From the NCBI GenBank assembly GCA_937901915.1, contig CALGUD010000072.1, positions 1 to 52,962 of the forward strand: DNA of 52,962 bases, written 5' to 3'. Below are positions 24,554 to 33,854 of the stretch, in pieces. How positions within the stretch are numbered: the stretch's first letter is position 1; each line of letters begins with the position of its first letter. The stretch comes from an uncultured Flavobacteriaceae bacterium (GTDB taxonomy: Bacteria; Bacteroidota; Bacteroidia; Flavobacteriales; Flavobacteriaceae). The translations under genes and the position numbers were made by a program. Below the pieces are notes generated by a model. That model did no database searches, had not been told where the DNA came from, and saw nothing but the letters and a program-made list of their open reading frames with translations.

Positions 24554-27526
24554 TTATTTTTCTTCTTCTTTAATTGTTTTCTTTATTGTATCATACATTA
24601 CAGGGGTTGCAATAAATAAGGATGAATAAGTACCCACAATAACTCCGATAATCATTCCAAACATAAAACCTTGTAAAGATTCACCTCCAAAAATAAAAAT
24701 AGCGAGTAAAACCACTAATGTTGTTAATGAGGTATTTAAAGTCCTGCTAAGGGTACTGTTTAGTGCCATGTTGGTATTCACTCCTGCTTTTGCTTTCCAT
24801 CCTCTTTCCGCAACAATTTCCCTGATCCTGTCAAAAACAACAACCGTATCATTAATAGAATAACCAATTACAGTTAATATAGCTGCAATAAAGGCCTGGT
24901 TTATTTCCATATTGAAAGGCATAAATTTATATGTAAGTGAAAATACCCCTAAAACTATTAAAATATCGTGAAAAATGGCTGCTACAGCACCCAATGAAAA
25001 TTGCCATCTTCGGAAACGAAGTAAAATATACAAGAACATGACAAGCATTGAACCTATAACAGCCCATATTGCATTACGCTTTATGTCATCGGCAATGGTA
25101 GGCCCAACTTTTATAGCTTCTAAAATCCCTATATTTTTTTCATTCCCTGCTACAAAATCATTATAAGAAGTACCGTCTGGCAAATATTGCTGTAATGAAG
25201 CATAGAGCTTTTCCTGTATTTCTTTATCTACCTCCGTACCTTCCACATCTACTTTATACTTCGTAGTTACTTTTATCTGGTTTGCATTACCAAATGTTTT
25301 AACCTCAGCACTACCAAAAGCCTCATTTAAATCAGGTGCTAGTTCCGACGGGCTTACAGGTTGTTCAAAACGGATCTGGTAAGAACGGCCCCCGACAAAA
25401 TCTACACCCTGGTTTAAACCTAGTGTAAACAATGATGTTAAACTGATCAAAACAAGAATTCCTGATACGGTATATGATATTTTACGTTTCGCAAGAAAAT
25501 CAATATTTATATTTTGAAACAGGTTTTTTGTAATGGACGTTGAAAAATCCAAACTTTTCTTCTTTCCAATATACCATTCGATTAATAACCTGGTTACAAA
25601 TATGGCTGTAAACATAGAAGTTACAAGTCCTATTAATAAAGTAGTAGCAAAACCTTTTACCGGTCCTGTTCCAAAAACAAACAAGATAAGTGCAGTTAAG
25701 CCTGTTGTAATATTAGCATCTAATATGGATGAAAGTGCATTGCCAAAACCATCTGAAACCGCTTGTGATTGTCCCTTTCCTTTAGCCAGCTCTTCTTTTA
25801 TACGTTCAAAAATAAGCACATTGGCATCTACGGCCATACCTATGGTTAGAACAATACCTGCAATACCGGGTAATGTTAATACAGCACCTAATCCGGAGAG
25901 AACGCCAAAAATTAATAATATATTGAATGCCAGGGCAATATCCGTAAATAATCCGGCTTTTCCATAGTAAAAAATCATATATATTAATACCAATGACATT
26001 GCTAATATGAATGATATAAATCCTCTATCTATAGCTTCCTGCCCTAAGGACGGCCCCACTACTTCAGATTGAACAATATTTGCCGAAGCCGGCAATTTAC
26101 CTGCTCTTAAAACATTGGCAAGATCTTCTGCTTCATTAAGGGTAAAATCTCCTGTTATTTCAGAATTACCACCAGTAATAGCCCCGCGGGAAACTCCGGG
26201 AGCAGAATATACTGTATTATCGAGTACTATAGCGATATTGCCCTGCTCGGTAAATGCTTTGCCTGTTAATACTTCCCACTCTTTTGCCCCTTTAGCATTC
26301 ATTTGCATTGAAACAGTAGGATTGTTTTGCATATCAAAAGCTCTGCTGGCATCAACAATTACATCTCCTTTCATGGCAGGGATATTCCCTCTGTTGCTCT
26401 TGAGTGCATATAAGTCTACAACTTCGGCACTTGATCCGGGTTTAGACCATGCAAACCGTGCAAACTGTAAATTAGAAGGTAAAACTTTTTTTACCTCAGG
26501 ATGTTTTAAATATGAATTTACTTCTGCAGTGTCTTTTATAGCTACAGTTGCTATTATAGGGGAGCCCTGTCCTCCTACCCTAACAATAAGATCAAATAAA
26601 GGGTTAGTCCCTGTAGCTAAATCTAAAGAATCCTGCCCGGCATCTGATAAAAGGGAATCTATTTCTGACAGAGGTTCTTTTTTAACAACTTCTTCTGTCT
26701 TTACCTCAACTACATTTTTTAAGACTTCATTGGCTTCAAAAAGAAAATTGGCAACTTCGGGATACTTAAATGTTTCCCAAAACTCAAGTTGCGCTGTAGT
26801 TTGCAATAATTCTTTCACACGGTCAACATCTTTTGCTCCGGGAAGTTCAACTAAAATCCGGCCGGAAGTACCAAGACGTTGTATATTAGGCTGCGTAACC
26901 CCAAACCTGTCTACCCGCTCGCGCAAAACCTCAAAAGCTGACACAATGGATTCATTGATTTTTCTTCTTATGATGGGTTTTACTTCATTATTAGACATTT
27001 GAAAGTTAATTTCTTCTCCTAATGCTTTATTAGAAAAAATTTCAGGGGATGATAATTTTGTAGTGCCTCCGGACGCTTTTTCAAAAGCATCAAAAAATAA
27101 ATCTACATAATCCGCATCACTGTTTTTTGAAGCTTCATCTGCCTCTGCCAGCGCTTTATTAAAAAACGGGTCTTTGGAGTCATCAGCCAGTCCTTTAAGA
27201 ATGTCTTTGATAGAAATCTGGAGTATTACATTAATACCACCTTTTAAATCCAATCCTTTATTTAATTCTCTGTCTTTAACTTCACTATAGGTATAGCCGG
27301 CTATTCCCAGGTTGTAAACTTCCTGGTTAGCAAGAGAGTCCAAATACCGTACTTCTTCTTCTTTTCTTAGTGCAACATAATCTTCCTCTGTTTCTGCAAT
27401 TTTGTTGATCGCAAAATTTGCCGCATCCTTTTCAACCTTGTTAGCAACAAAAGTAAAAGACAACTGGTAAATACTTACAATACCAAATAAAATAGCAAAC
27501 AATCTAATAAGTCCCTTGTTCTGCAT
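24554..27526 (-). CDS. secDF: Protein translocase subunit SecDF (fused)
   Basis: A 990-residue fusion of SecD and SecF, the inner-membrane, proton-driven partner of SecYEG. The first helix lies near residues 8-25. The SecD P1 region contains NKGLDLKGGINVILQ near 88-102. The SecD transmembrane block (about 505-655) has GMAVDANVLIFERIKEEL. The SecF half starts with a helix near 690, then QGVDFVGGRSYQI, and its block ends with SINDTVVVFDRIREI near 890. The fused form is standard in Bacteroidota. It is transcribed alone toward the shared terminator. Confidence 0.97.
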   Translation of the reverse strand: MQNKGLIRLFAILFGIVSIYQLSFTFVANKVEKDAANFAINKIAETEEDYVALRKEEEVRYLDSLANQEVYNLGIAGYTYSEVKDRELNKGLDLKGGINVILQISIKDILKGLADDSKDPFFNKALAEADEASKNSDADYVDLFFDAFEKASGGTTKLSSPEIFSNKALGEEINFQMSNNEVKPIIRRKINESIVSAFEVLRERVDRFGVTQPNIQRLGTSGRILVELPGAKDVDRVKELLQTTAQLEFWETFKYPEVANFLFEANEVLKNVVEVKTEEVVKKEPLSEIDSLLSDAGQDSLDLATGTNPLFDLIVRVGGQGSPIIATVAIKDTAEVNSYLKHPEVKKVLPSNLQFARFAWSKPGSSAEVVDLYALKSNRGNIPAMKGDVIVDASRAFDMQNNPTVSMQMNAKGAKEWEVLTGKAFTEQGNIAIVLDNTVYSAPGVSRGAITGGNSEITGDFTLNEAEDLANVLRAGKLPASANIVQSEVVGPSLGQEAIDRGFISFILAMSLVLIYMIFYYGKAGLFTDIALAFNILLIFGVLSGLGAVLTLPGIAGIVLTIGMAVDANVLIFERIKEELAKGKGQSQAVSDGFGNALSSILDANITTGLTALILFVFGTGPVKGFATTLLIGLVTSMFTAIFVTRLLIEWYIGKKKSLDFSTSITKNLFQNINIDFLAKRKISYTVSGILVLISLTSLFTLGLNQGVDFVGGRSYQIRFEQPVSPSELAPDLNEAFGSAEVKTFGNANQIKVTTKYKVDVEGTEVDKEIQEKLYASLQQYLPDGTSYNDFVAGNEKNIGILEAIKVGPTIADDIKRNAIWAVIGSMLVMFLYILLRFRRWQFSLGAVAAIFHDILIVLGVFSLTYKFMPFNMEINQAFIAAILTVIGYSINDTVVVFDRIREIVAERGWKAKAGVNTNMALNSTLSRTLNTSLTTLVVLLAIFIFGGESLQGFMFGMIIGVIVGTYSSLFIATPVMYDTIKKTIKEEEK

Positions 27527-27619
27527 TATTTATCTTAATTTAAATTTCGAATTTTTAAAACGAGCAAATATATAATTTACTGGATGAACTGACAATTATT
27601 TTTTTAGTTTTACCAACAG

Positions 27620-27660
27620 ATTAAATCCTGCCGGATCATTAGTACCAAACAGGATTTAAT
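27620..27660 (-). terminator. Terminator-like hairpin after mdh
   Basis: An 11-bp inverted repeat ATTAAATCCTG/CAGGATTTAAT with a 19-nt loop, 27 bp past the mdh stop on the minus strand. A U-rich stretch (TAAAACTAAAAAAATAA on that strand) follows only loosely, so its strength is uncertain. Confidence 0.5.
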
Positions 27661-27686
27661 TCTTTCTGTAAATATCTTAAACTATA

Positions 27687-28613
27687 CTATACTTCTAATA
27701 AAGAATTGGTTTTTCTAACAGCCTCTGCGCTTTCTTTCATTTTTTCTTTTTCGTTGTCGGACAATTCTATTTTAACTATTTTTTCAATACCATTTTTTCC
27801 TAAAATAACTGGTACGCCTATGCAAATGTCTGTAAGGCCATATTCACCATTCATTAATACAGAACACGGAAACATTTTTTTCTGATCGCATGCAATAGCC
27901 TGAACCATTCCTGATACTGCTGCACCCGGTGCGTACCATGCAGATGTACCTAAAAGCTTAGTTAATGTAGCACCACCCACTTTTGTTTCTTCGGCTACCT
28001 GTCCTAATCTATCGTCGGAAAGAAATTCTGAAACCGGAACACTGTTTCTGGTAGCCATACGTGTTAGTGGGATCATTCCAGTATCACTATGTCCTCCGAT
28101 CACCATTCCATCTACATCAGAAATAGGTGCGTCTAAAGCTTCTGCCAGCCTGTATTTAAAACGGGCACTATCTAAAGCCCCTCCCATTCCAATTATTTTA
28201 TTTTTTGATAACCCTGTGCTTTTATGCACCAGGTATGTCATCGTATCCATAGGGTTACTCACTACAATAATAATAGTATCCGGTGAGTGTTTAATGAGAT
28301 TAGAAGCAACTGATTTAACAATTCCTGCATTGATTCCAATAAGTTCTTCACGGGTCATTCCTGGCTTACGGGGAATTCCACTGGTAATTATAACAACATC
28401 ACTTCCTGCAGTTTTGGAATAATCGTTTGTTACTCCTGTAATTTTAGTATCAAATCCATTTAAAGAAGCCGTTTGCATAAGGTCCATTGCTTTTCCTTCT
28501 GCATAACCTTCTTTTATATCCAGTAAAACAACCTCTGAAGCAAAATTTTTAATAGCTATATATTCTGCACAGCTGGCACCTACTGCACCTGCTCCAACCA
28601 CTGATATTTTCAT
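27687..28613 (-). CDS. mdh: Malate dehydrogenase (LDH-like type)
   Basis: A 308-residue NAD-dependent enzyme that interconverts malate and oxaloacetate in the TCA cycle. The Rossmann motif GAGAVG is at residues 7-12, with D32 at the end of the second strand as expected for NAD preference. Substrate arginines R82 and R88 lie in IPRKPGMTREEL; R82 is the malate-specific residue. D and R in DSARFKYRLAE and the catalytic His in GGHSDTGM are present. Length is normal. A TAACTTTG -7 box lies 32 bp upstream. Confidence 0.96.
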   Translation of the reverse strand: MKISVVGAGAVGASCAEYIAIKNFASEVVLLDIKEGYAEGKAMDLMQTASLNGFDTKITGVTNDYSKTAGSDVVIITSGIPRKPGMTREELIGINAGIVKSVASNLIKHSPDTIIIVVSNPMDTMTYLVHKSTGLSKNKIIGMGGALDSARFKYRLAEALDAPISDVDGMVIGGHSDTGMIPLTRMATRNSVPVSEFLSDDRLGQVAEETKVGGATLTKLLGTSAWYAPGAAVSGMVQAIACDQKKMFPCSVLMNGEYGLTDICIGVPVILGKNGIEKIVKIELSDNEKEKMKESAEAVRKTNSLLEV

Positions 28614-28644
28614 ATGTTTTATTTTTGGTTTTGTTTAACGGTTG

Positions 28645-28652
28645 CAAAGTTA
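28645..28652 (-). promoter_or_regulatory. Candidate -7 promoter box for mdh
   Basis: On the minus strand it reads TAACTTTG, an exact TAnnTTTG match, 32 bp upstream of the mdh ATG. The -33 element is not clear. Confidence 0.4.
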
Positions 28653-28732
28653 ATGAATTAACAAGAAAAAGCAGCTTTTGTTCTCATTAATTATGTTTGA
28701 TATAAAGTAAGGAGCCTTAATGTTTTTCATAA

Positions 28733-28901
28733 AAAGAGCCTGTCTAAAAAGGTGTATATAAAGTGTATAATGAAGTATATGTCAGGTTGAGCGCCCCCGA
28801 CGGGGGAAACTTAAGGTTGTAGTTCTCGACTGCCCGCCAGAATGACTCTGTCGGGCTGGCGCTCGAACAGACAGTTTTACACCTTTTTACACAGCCTCTT
28901 T
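28733..28901. repeat. Terminal-inverted-repeat element, copy A
   Basis: A 169-bp element. The outer repeats of about 24 bp (left starts AAAGAGCCTGTCTAAAAAGG; right is its complement with two changes) bracket inner arms at about 28780-28794 and 28859-28873 that also pair (TGTCAGGTTGAGCGC type). The middle holds a CCCCCG/CGGGGG hairpin at 28794-28806. No open frame. Related copies lie at 33702-33845 and 49736-49883. Confidence 0.85.
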
Positions 28902-28919
28902 CATTATTAACGTAATATT

Positions 28920-29924
28920 TTATCTGAATCCGAAGTTAACTCCGAAATTAAAGTTATTATATTTCGCCAGTGTGTACTCTGCATTCAACCTGAAAAAACC
29001 TAATTTAAGCTTGGTTCCTATTGTTGTTCTAACACCTGAGGCTTTATTGGTAACAGAAAAAGGGTCTACAACCTCCTCCATGTCTGTGCCTACAATAGGC
29101 CCTTGCTGTACCCGATAAGTACCCAAAATATCAGTTTCCGATTTACCTGTTAAATAACCCAGGCTACCATAAAAATTTATTACAGGTAATTTAGTAGAAA
29201 CAATTGCCTGAAAAACCCAGGTATTCATTTTAGACTCTATGCGTTGGTTTTCGCCCTCAATAATACTGGTATCAGTAAAGTCGTAACTGCCGTCCAAATG
29301 CGTATAGCCAATAAGCGCTGATATAGCCACAGGAATCACTTTATCAGCAGGCAACCATTTTGTGAAATCATGCTGAACCCCAAAGCCGTAAAAACCAACT
29401 TTTACATCATCTGTTTTAACTTTTGGCAGGAACCGTACCTTTAACTCAGTCCCTTTTATTAAACCTACACTTGCTTGTATAAATCCGGTGGGGATAAAAT
29501 TTACGCCATTGGGATTGAATCCTGAAGGAAGTGTAAATTCGGCATCACTTACAGGACCATCTATAATCACATCAACATCATCAATATCGCCTAAAGCAGT
29601 TGCTACTTCTTTGCTGGGGCTTCCATCGGCAAACTCAAGGTTTTCATAATCTGCTACATTAAGGGTAAAAGATTTTCTTTCATCTTTAACTGAGGTTATA
29701 TTGCCAATAATTCCTATTTCAAAACCTAATAGGGGTTTGGCATCTGCACTGTTAAACCAACCGTTGCTTATGCTAAACATGGCTCCTTCGGTAGCCGGAG
29801 CCAGATAATCTCCGGTAAAAGTCTGCGCATCATTTATTCCTGCTGCAAAAATATCATTAATATTTTCCTGAGAAAGGACGTTACTTATTGAAAATAAGCA
29901 CACAATGAGATATATTTTTTTCAT
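28920..29924 (-). CDS. DUF6588 family secreted/outer-membrane protein
   Basis: A 334-residue exported protein. The signal peptide MKKIYLIVCLFSISNVLSQ is followed by NINDIFAAGINDAQTFTGDY and a conserved Y-L-A-P segment typical of DUF6588. The rest alternates polar and hydrophobic residues like a beta barrel and ends in FNFGVNFGFR. Function unknown. I start at the ATG at 29924; an upstream in-frame start at 29957 would place eleven residues before the signal peptide. It lies between gyrB and mdh on the same strand, with a terminator at 30010 separating it from gyrB. Confidence 0.8.
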   Translation of the reverse strand: MKKIYLIVCLFSISNVLSQENINDIFAAGINDAQTFTGDYLAPATEGAMFSISNGWFNSADAKPLLGFEIGIIGNITSVKDERKSFTLNVADYENLEFADGSPSKEVATALGDIDDVDVIIDGPVSDAEFTLPSGFNPNGVNFIPTGFIQASVGLIKGTELKVRFLPKVKTDDVKVGFYGFGVQHDFTKWLPADKVIPVAISALIGYTHLDGSYDFTDTSIIEGENQRIESKMNTWVFQAIVSTKLPVINFYGSLGYLTGKSETDILGTYRVQQGPIVGTDMEEVVDPFSVTNKASGVRTTIGTKLKLGFFRLNAEYTLAKYNNFNFGVNFGFR

Positions 29925-29959
29925 AATAGCTTTATTTTTTAGTCCCGCCTTTAGCAAGA

Positions 29960-30000
29960 CATGTTATGTCATTCCTGATGAATGTATCAGGAGAGGATAA
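29960..30000. repeat. Short dispersed-type repeat with CCTGAT/ATCAGG hairpin
   Basis: The segment ATGTCATTCCTGAT...ATCAGGAGAG contains a perfect 6-bp inverted repeat. It resembles the GTCATTCCTGA-type intergenic repeats common in Flavobacteriia. Only one copy was noticed in this window. Confidence 0.35.
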
Positions 30001-30009
30001 TTAAAAATA

Positions 30010-30039
30010 AAAAAACCCGCTTAAAGAAACGGGTTTTTT
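30010..30039. terminator. Terminator after gyrB
   Basis: A 10-bp stem AAAAAACCCG/CGGGTTTTTT with a 10-nt loop, bounded by A and T runs and therefore active on either strand. It lies 48 bp beyond the gyrB stop. Confidence 0.88.
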
Positions 30040-30086
30040 ATTAATATTTTTAATCTAAACCATTCAGATATTGACCAAATACATAT

Positions 30087-32027
30087 TTACACATCTATAT
30101 TTGCATAGATGGCATTTTTTTCTATGAACTCTCTTCGTGGCGGCACTTCATCCCCCATGAGCATAGAAAAAATTCTATCTGCTTCAGATCCATTATCAAT
30201 AGTTACTTGTCGCAAAGTTCTGAATTCGGGATTCATAGTAGTATCCCAAAGTTGTTCGGCATTCATTTCCCCAAGACCTTTATAACGTTGTATGCCGGCA
30301 CCTGCTCCAAGTTCTTCCATAATTTTATCACGTTCTTTATCACTCCATGCATACACCTTTTTACTACCTTTCTTAACCATATAAAGCGGAGGTGTGGCAA
30401 TATATACATGACCACCTTCAATTAATTCTCTCATATAGCGAAAGAAAAAAGTAAGGATAAGTGTAGCGATGTGAGAGCCATCCACGTCGGCATCACACAT
30501 AATTACTACTTTATGGTATCGAAGTTTTTCAAGGTTGAGCGCTTTACTGTCATCTTCTGTACCAATAGTAACACCCAGAGCTGTAAAAATATTTCTTATT
30601 TCCTCATTTTCAAATACTTTATGTTGCATTGCTTTCTCAACATTCAGTATTTTACCCCGAAGTGGTAAAATAGCTTGAAAATTTCTGTCACGTCCTTGTT
30701 TCGCGGTCCCTCCTGCGGAATCTCCCTCAACAAGAAAAACTTCACATTTTTCAGGGTCCTGCTCAGAGCAATCGGATAGCTTACCGGGTAGTCCACCACC
30801 ACTCATCACAGTTTTACGTTGCACCATTTCCCGGGCTTTACGGGCTGCATGACGTGCCTGCGCAGCCAATATTACTTTTTGCACGATAATTCTGGCATCA
30901 TTAGGATGCTCTTCCAGGTAATTTTCAAGCATTTCTGATACTGCCTGCGAAACTGCTGAAGTAACCTCCCTGTTACCCAGCTTGGTTTTTGTCTGGCCTT
31001 CAAACTGGGGTTCTGCAACTTTTACAGATACAATAGCTGTAAGTCCTTCACGAAAATCATCTCCAGCAATTTCAAATTTCAGTTTATCGAGCATACCCGA
31101 AGCATCTGCATACTTCTTTAAGGTAGTGGTTAAGCCTCTTCTGAAACCTGATAAATGCGTACCTCCTTCATGGGTATTGATATTATTTACATAGGAATGC
31201 AAATTTTCATTAAAAGAAGTATTGTATATCATAGCTACTTCAACCGGGATGTCATTCTTCTCACCTTCCATTGAAATAACCTCAGAAATAAGTGGCTCCC
31301 GGTTACCATCAAGAAATTTTATAAATTCTTTTAACCCTTCCTCGGAATGAAATACTTCATTTTCAAACTCCCCTTTTTCATCCGTACGGCGCCTATCTGT
31401 AAGTGTAATGGTAATTCCTTTGTTAAGGTAAGCCAGTTCACGCATACGTGAGGCCAGGGTATCATAACTAAATTCTAAAACTTGTTGAAAAATGGTAGAA
31501 TCGGGCCTAAATGTAACAATAGTACCCCTCTTATCGGTTTCACCAATTGCTTTTACAGGATAAAGTGCCTTTCCTTTTTCATATTCCTGCTCCCATATTT
31601 TACCATTAAGATGGACAGTAGCCCTTAAATGTTCGGATAGAGCATTTACACATGATACTCCCACACCATGTAAACCCCCGGATACCTTATAGGAGTCTTT
31701 ATCAAACTTACCTCCTGCCCCGATTTTAGTCATTACGACTTCCAGCGCAGATATACCTTCTTTTTTATGAAGATCAACAGGAATTCCACGTCCATTATCT
31801 TCTACAGTTACGGAGTTGTCTTCATTTATAACCACCCTGATGGTATCGCAATGGCCGGCCATCGCTTCATCAATTGAGTTATCTACTACTTCATATACCA
31901 AATGGTGCAGCCCACGTGCCCCAACATCTCCAATATACATAGAAGGGCGCTTCCGCACATGTTCCATGCCTTCCAGCGCTTGAATACTGTCTGCCGAATA
32001 ATGTTTATCATTCACTTTATCGCTCAT
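30087..32027 (-). CDS. gyrB: DNA gyrase subunit B
   Basis: A 646-residue ATPase subunit of gyrase. The GHKL ATP-binding domain shows RPSMYIGDVGARGLHHLVYE, the E-x-V-D-N-S-I-D-E-A Bergerat segment and GLHGVGVSCVNALS. The Toprim domain has EGDSAGGTAKQGRDR near 428-442 and the D-A-D-V-D-G-S-H metal site. The GyrB tail QRYKGLGEMN is present. Length fits Bacteroidota GyrB. ParE is the alternative type II subunit but is less likely given the overall motif set. Monocistronic. Confidence 0.95.
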   Translation of the reverse strand: MSDKVNDKHYSADSIQALEGMEHVRKRPSMYIGDVGARGLHHLVYEVVDNSIDEAMAGHCDTIRVVINEDNSVTVEDNGRGIPVDLHKKEGISALEVVMTKIGAGGKFDKDSYKVSGGLHGVGVSCVNALSEHLRATVHLNGKIWEQEYEKGKALYPVKAIGETDKRGTIVTFRPDSTIFQQVLEFSYDTLASRMRELAYLNKGITITLTDRRRTDEKGEFENEVFHSEEGLKEFIKFLDGNREPLISEVISMEGEKNDIPVEVAMIYNTSFNENLHSYVNNINTHEGGTHLSGFRRGLTTTLKKYADASGMLDKLKFEIAGDDFREGLTAIVSVKVAEPQFEGQTKTKLGNREVTSAVSQAVSEMLENYLEEHPNDARIIVQKVILAAQARHAARKAREMVQRKTVMSGGGLPGKLSDCSEQDPEKCEVFLVEGDSAGGTAKQGRDRNFQAILPLRGKILNVEKAMQHKVFENEEIRNIFTALGVTIGTEDDSKALNLEKLRYHKVVIMCDADVDGSHIATLILTFFFRYMRELIEGGHVYIATPPLYMVKKGSKKVYAWSDKERDKIMEELGAGAGIQRYKGLGEMNAEQLWDTTMNPEFRTLRQVTIDNGSEADRIFSMLMGDEVPPRREFIEKNAIYANIDV

Positions 32028-32252
32028 AAATTTATTGGTTAAATTTCATGTAAATTCAAATCCTACAAATATAAGAAAAACGGCTTAGAATAAGGGTATT
32101 GAAGCACAACGAACCTCCTAAGTTATTAACAATTTAACAACAATTTTAACCAGTTTAAAAACTCAAATATTCTTGCATTATATGATGATTGTCATCTTAT
32201 TGTTAAGATGTTGTTTTTACCTTTAACCCAGCGTAATAAAATTAAAAGTATA

Positions 32253-33692
32253 ATGAGCGATTCCAGAACTTTTGCATTAAGGGTGATGTCGCGCATCCAA
32301 AAGGCCGCACATATTCAAACTAAGGTTATTTACTTTCTTTTAAGTATTCTCATTTCTGCTACACTTACATATATATTATATGAACCTGCACTGAATACAG
32401 CTCAACTATATGTTCTTTTTCTGCTTTTTTTTGCTGTTGGTTTGTGGGTTACCGAAGCCATACCCCCTTTTGCTGTTGGGTTATTGGTCCTGGGCTTTCT
32501 GGTTTTTGCAATGAACAACTACTATTATAAAATAGATCCTGAAAATGTCAGTACTTATTACCAACCCTACGTTAACTCATGGTCAAACAGTGTAATTTGG
32601 TTAATGCTGGGTGGATTTTTTATTGCAGAAGCCATGAAGAAAGCAGCGTTAGACCAAATAGTTTTTAAACTCGCCATATCCAAATTTGGCACATCTCCAA
32701 AGAGCATTCTTTTAGGCCTTATGCTTACAACAGCTATATTTTCAATGCTCATGTCCAATACTGCAACTACCGCTATGATGGTTGCATCTGTTTTACCCTT
32801 TCTGAACAAAAACAAAGAAAACCCTTCATTCTCCCGGGCTATTCTTATAGGCATTGCCGGAGCAGCATCCATTGGCGGAATGGGCACTATAATAGGCTCA
32901 CCGCCTAACGCAGTAGCGGTTGAAGCGTTGTACCATTATGGAATAAGAATTAGCTTTCTGGAATGGATGATGGTCGGCATCCCCTCATCAATTATTCTGG
33001 TATTAATATTTTGGTATTTTTTAGCTAAAAAAAATATTCAAAGCCATATTGATATCCATATAGATCTAAAAAAAACAAAGACTACCAGCACTCACCAAAT
33101 TCAATACAAAGGGATTGTTCTTTTAGTTTTAGGTATTACTTTGTTATTGTGGCTAACGGAAAAACTGCATAATATACCGGCATCGGTAGTTTCAATGATA
33201 CCCATTACGCTTCTTACCATGTTTGGTATTATAACCGGCGATGATGTAAGAAAGCTGCCCTGGGACACTCTCATGCTGGTAGCCGGTGGTTTAGCCTTGG
33301 GTATGGCAATTAAAGAGACAGGGCTTGCTCAGTTTTATGTGGAAAGGATTCAGGACTACGAATTGAATTTTTTTATACTGGTTTTATTCTTTGCCTTTAT
33401 AACAATGGTGTTCTCCAATATCATGAGCAATACTGCTACTGCTACGATCCTGATTCCTATTGGAATCATTTTAACTTATCAAAACCCGGTAGTACTGCCT
33501 TTAGTCATTGGTTTATCGGCCTCTGCAGCATTATTTTTACCAATATCCACTCCACCAAATGCAATTGTTTACAGTACCGGAAAAGTACAACAAAAAGATT
33601 TTCAGTTTGGAGGGCTTTTAATTGGCCTGATTGGCCCTTTGATTATTTCAGCATTGGTGATCCTTGTTTTTATGTACCTATACAAGATATAA
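32253..33692 (+). CDS. SLC13/DASS-family sodium-coupled anion transporter
   Basis: A 479-residue inner-membrane carrier of the divalent anion:sodium symporter family (dicarboxylates, sulfate). About 11-12 hydrophobic helices are visible. The two S-N-T motifs that bind sodium and substrate are present: MSNTATTAMMVASVLPF near 180 and MSNTATATILIPI near 390, with GTIIGSPPNAVAVEAL and PISTPPNAIVYSTGKV after them. Substrate not assignable. The start is uncertain: an in-frame ATG at 32208 would add fifteen polar residues. The gene converges on asnB across an inverted-repeat element. Confidence 0.9.
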   Translation: MSDSRTFALRVMSRIQKAAHIQTKVIYFLLSILISATLTYILYEPALNTAQLYVLFLLFFAVGLWVTEAIPPFAVGLLVLGFLVFAMNNYYYKIDPENVSTYYQPYVNSWSNSVIWLMLGGFFIAEAMKKAALDQIVFKLAISKFGTSPKSILLGLMLTTAIFSMLMSNTATTAMMVASVLPFLNKNKENPSFSRAILIGIAGAASIGGMGTIIGSPPNAVAVEALYHYGIRISFLEWMMVGIPSSIILVLIFWYFLAKKNIQSHIDIHIDLKKTKTTSTHQIQYKGIVLLVLGITLLLWLTEKLHNIPASVVSMIPITLLTMFGIITGDDVRKLPWDTLMLVAGGLALGMAIKETGLAQFYVERIQDYELNFFILVLFFAFITMVFSNIMSNTATATILIPIGIILTYQNPVVLPLVIGLSASAALFLPISTPPNAIVYSTGKVQQKDFQFGGLLIGLIGPLIISALVILVFMYLYKI

Positions 33693-33701
33693 CTATGTCA
33701 T

Positions 33702-33845
33702 AAAAAAAAGAGGTTGTCTAAAAAGGTATTAAAGTTGTCTGTTCGAGCGCAGTCGAGAACTAGCCGTAGGTTTCGACTGCGCTCAACCTGACATGTAACT
33801 TCATATATACTTTTTATACGCCTTTTTAGACAACTTCTTTTTTTT
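33702..33845. repeat. Terminal-inverted-repeat element, copy B
   Basis: A 144-bp element with 25-bp outer repeats at 33702-33726 and 33821-33845 (core GTTGTCTAAAAAGG), each bounded by a run of eight A or T, and inner arms around GAGCGCAGTCGA that pair with each other. It lies exactly between convergent SLC13 and asnB genes, starting 9 bp after one stop and ending 9 bp before the other. The A/T runs make it a plausible two-way terminator. Confidence 0.88.
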
Positions 33846-33854
33846 AACTGTAAA

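Larger units (their letters stand above)
28614..28919. other. Interval between mdh and the DUF6588 gene
   Basis: This 306-bp gap contains the mdh promoter region and the 169-bp terminal-inverted-repeat element at 28733-28901 (listed separately). No open frame was seen. Confidence 0.7.

Noticed and set aside
26115..27002. A 295-codon plus-strand open frame
   Set aside because: It lies wholly antisense to the SecD half of secDF, whose motifs and length are clear, and its translation has no recognisable domain.
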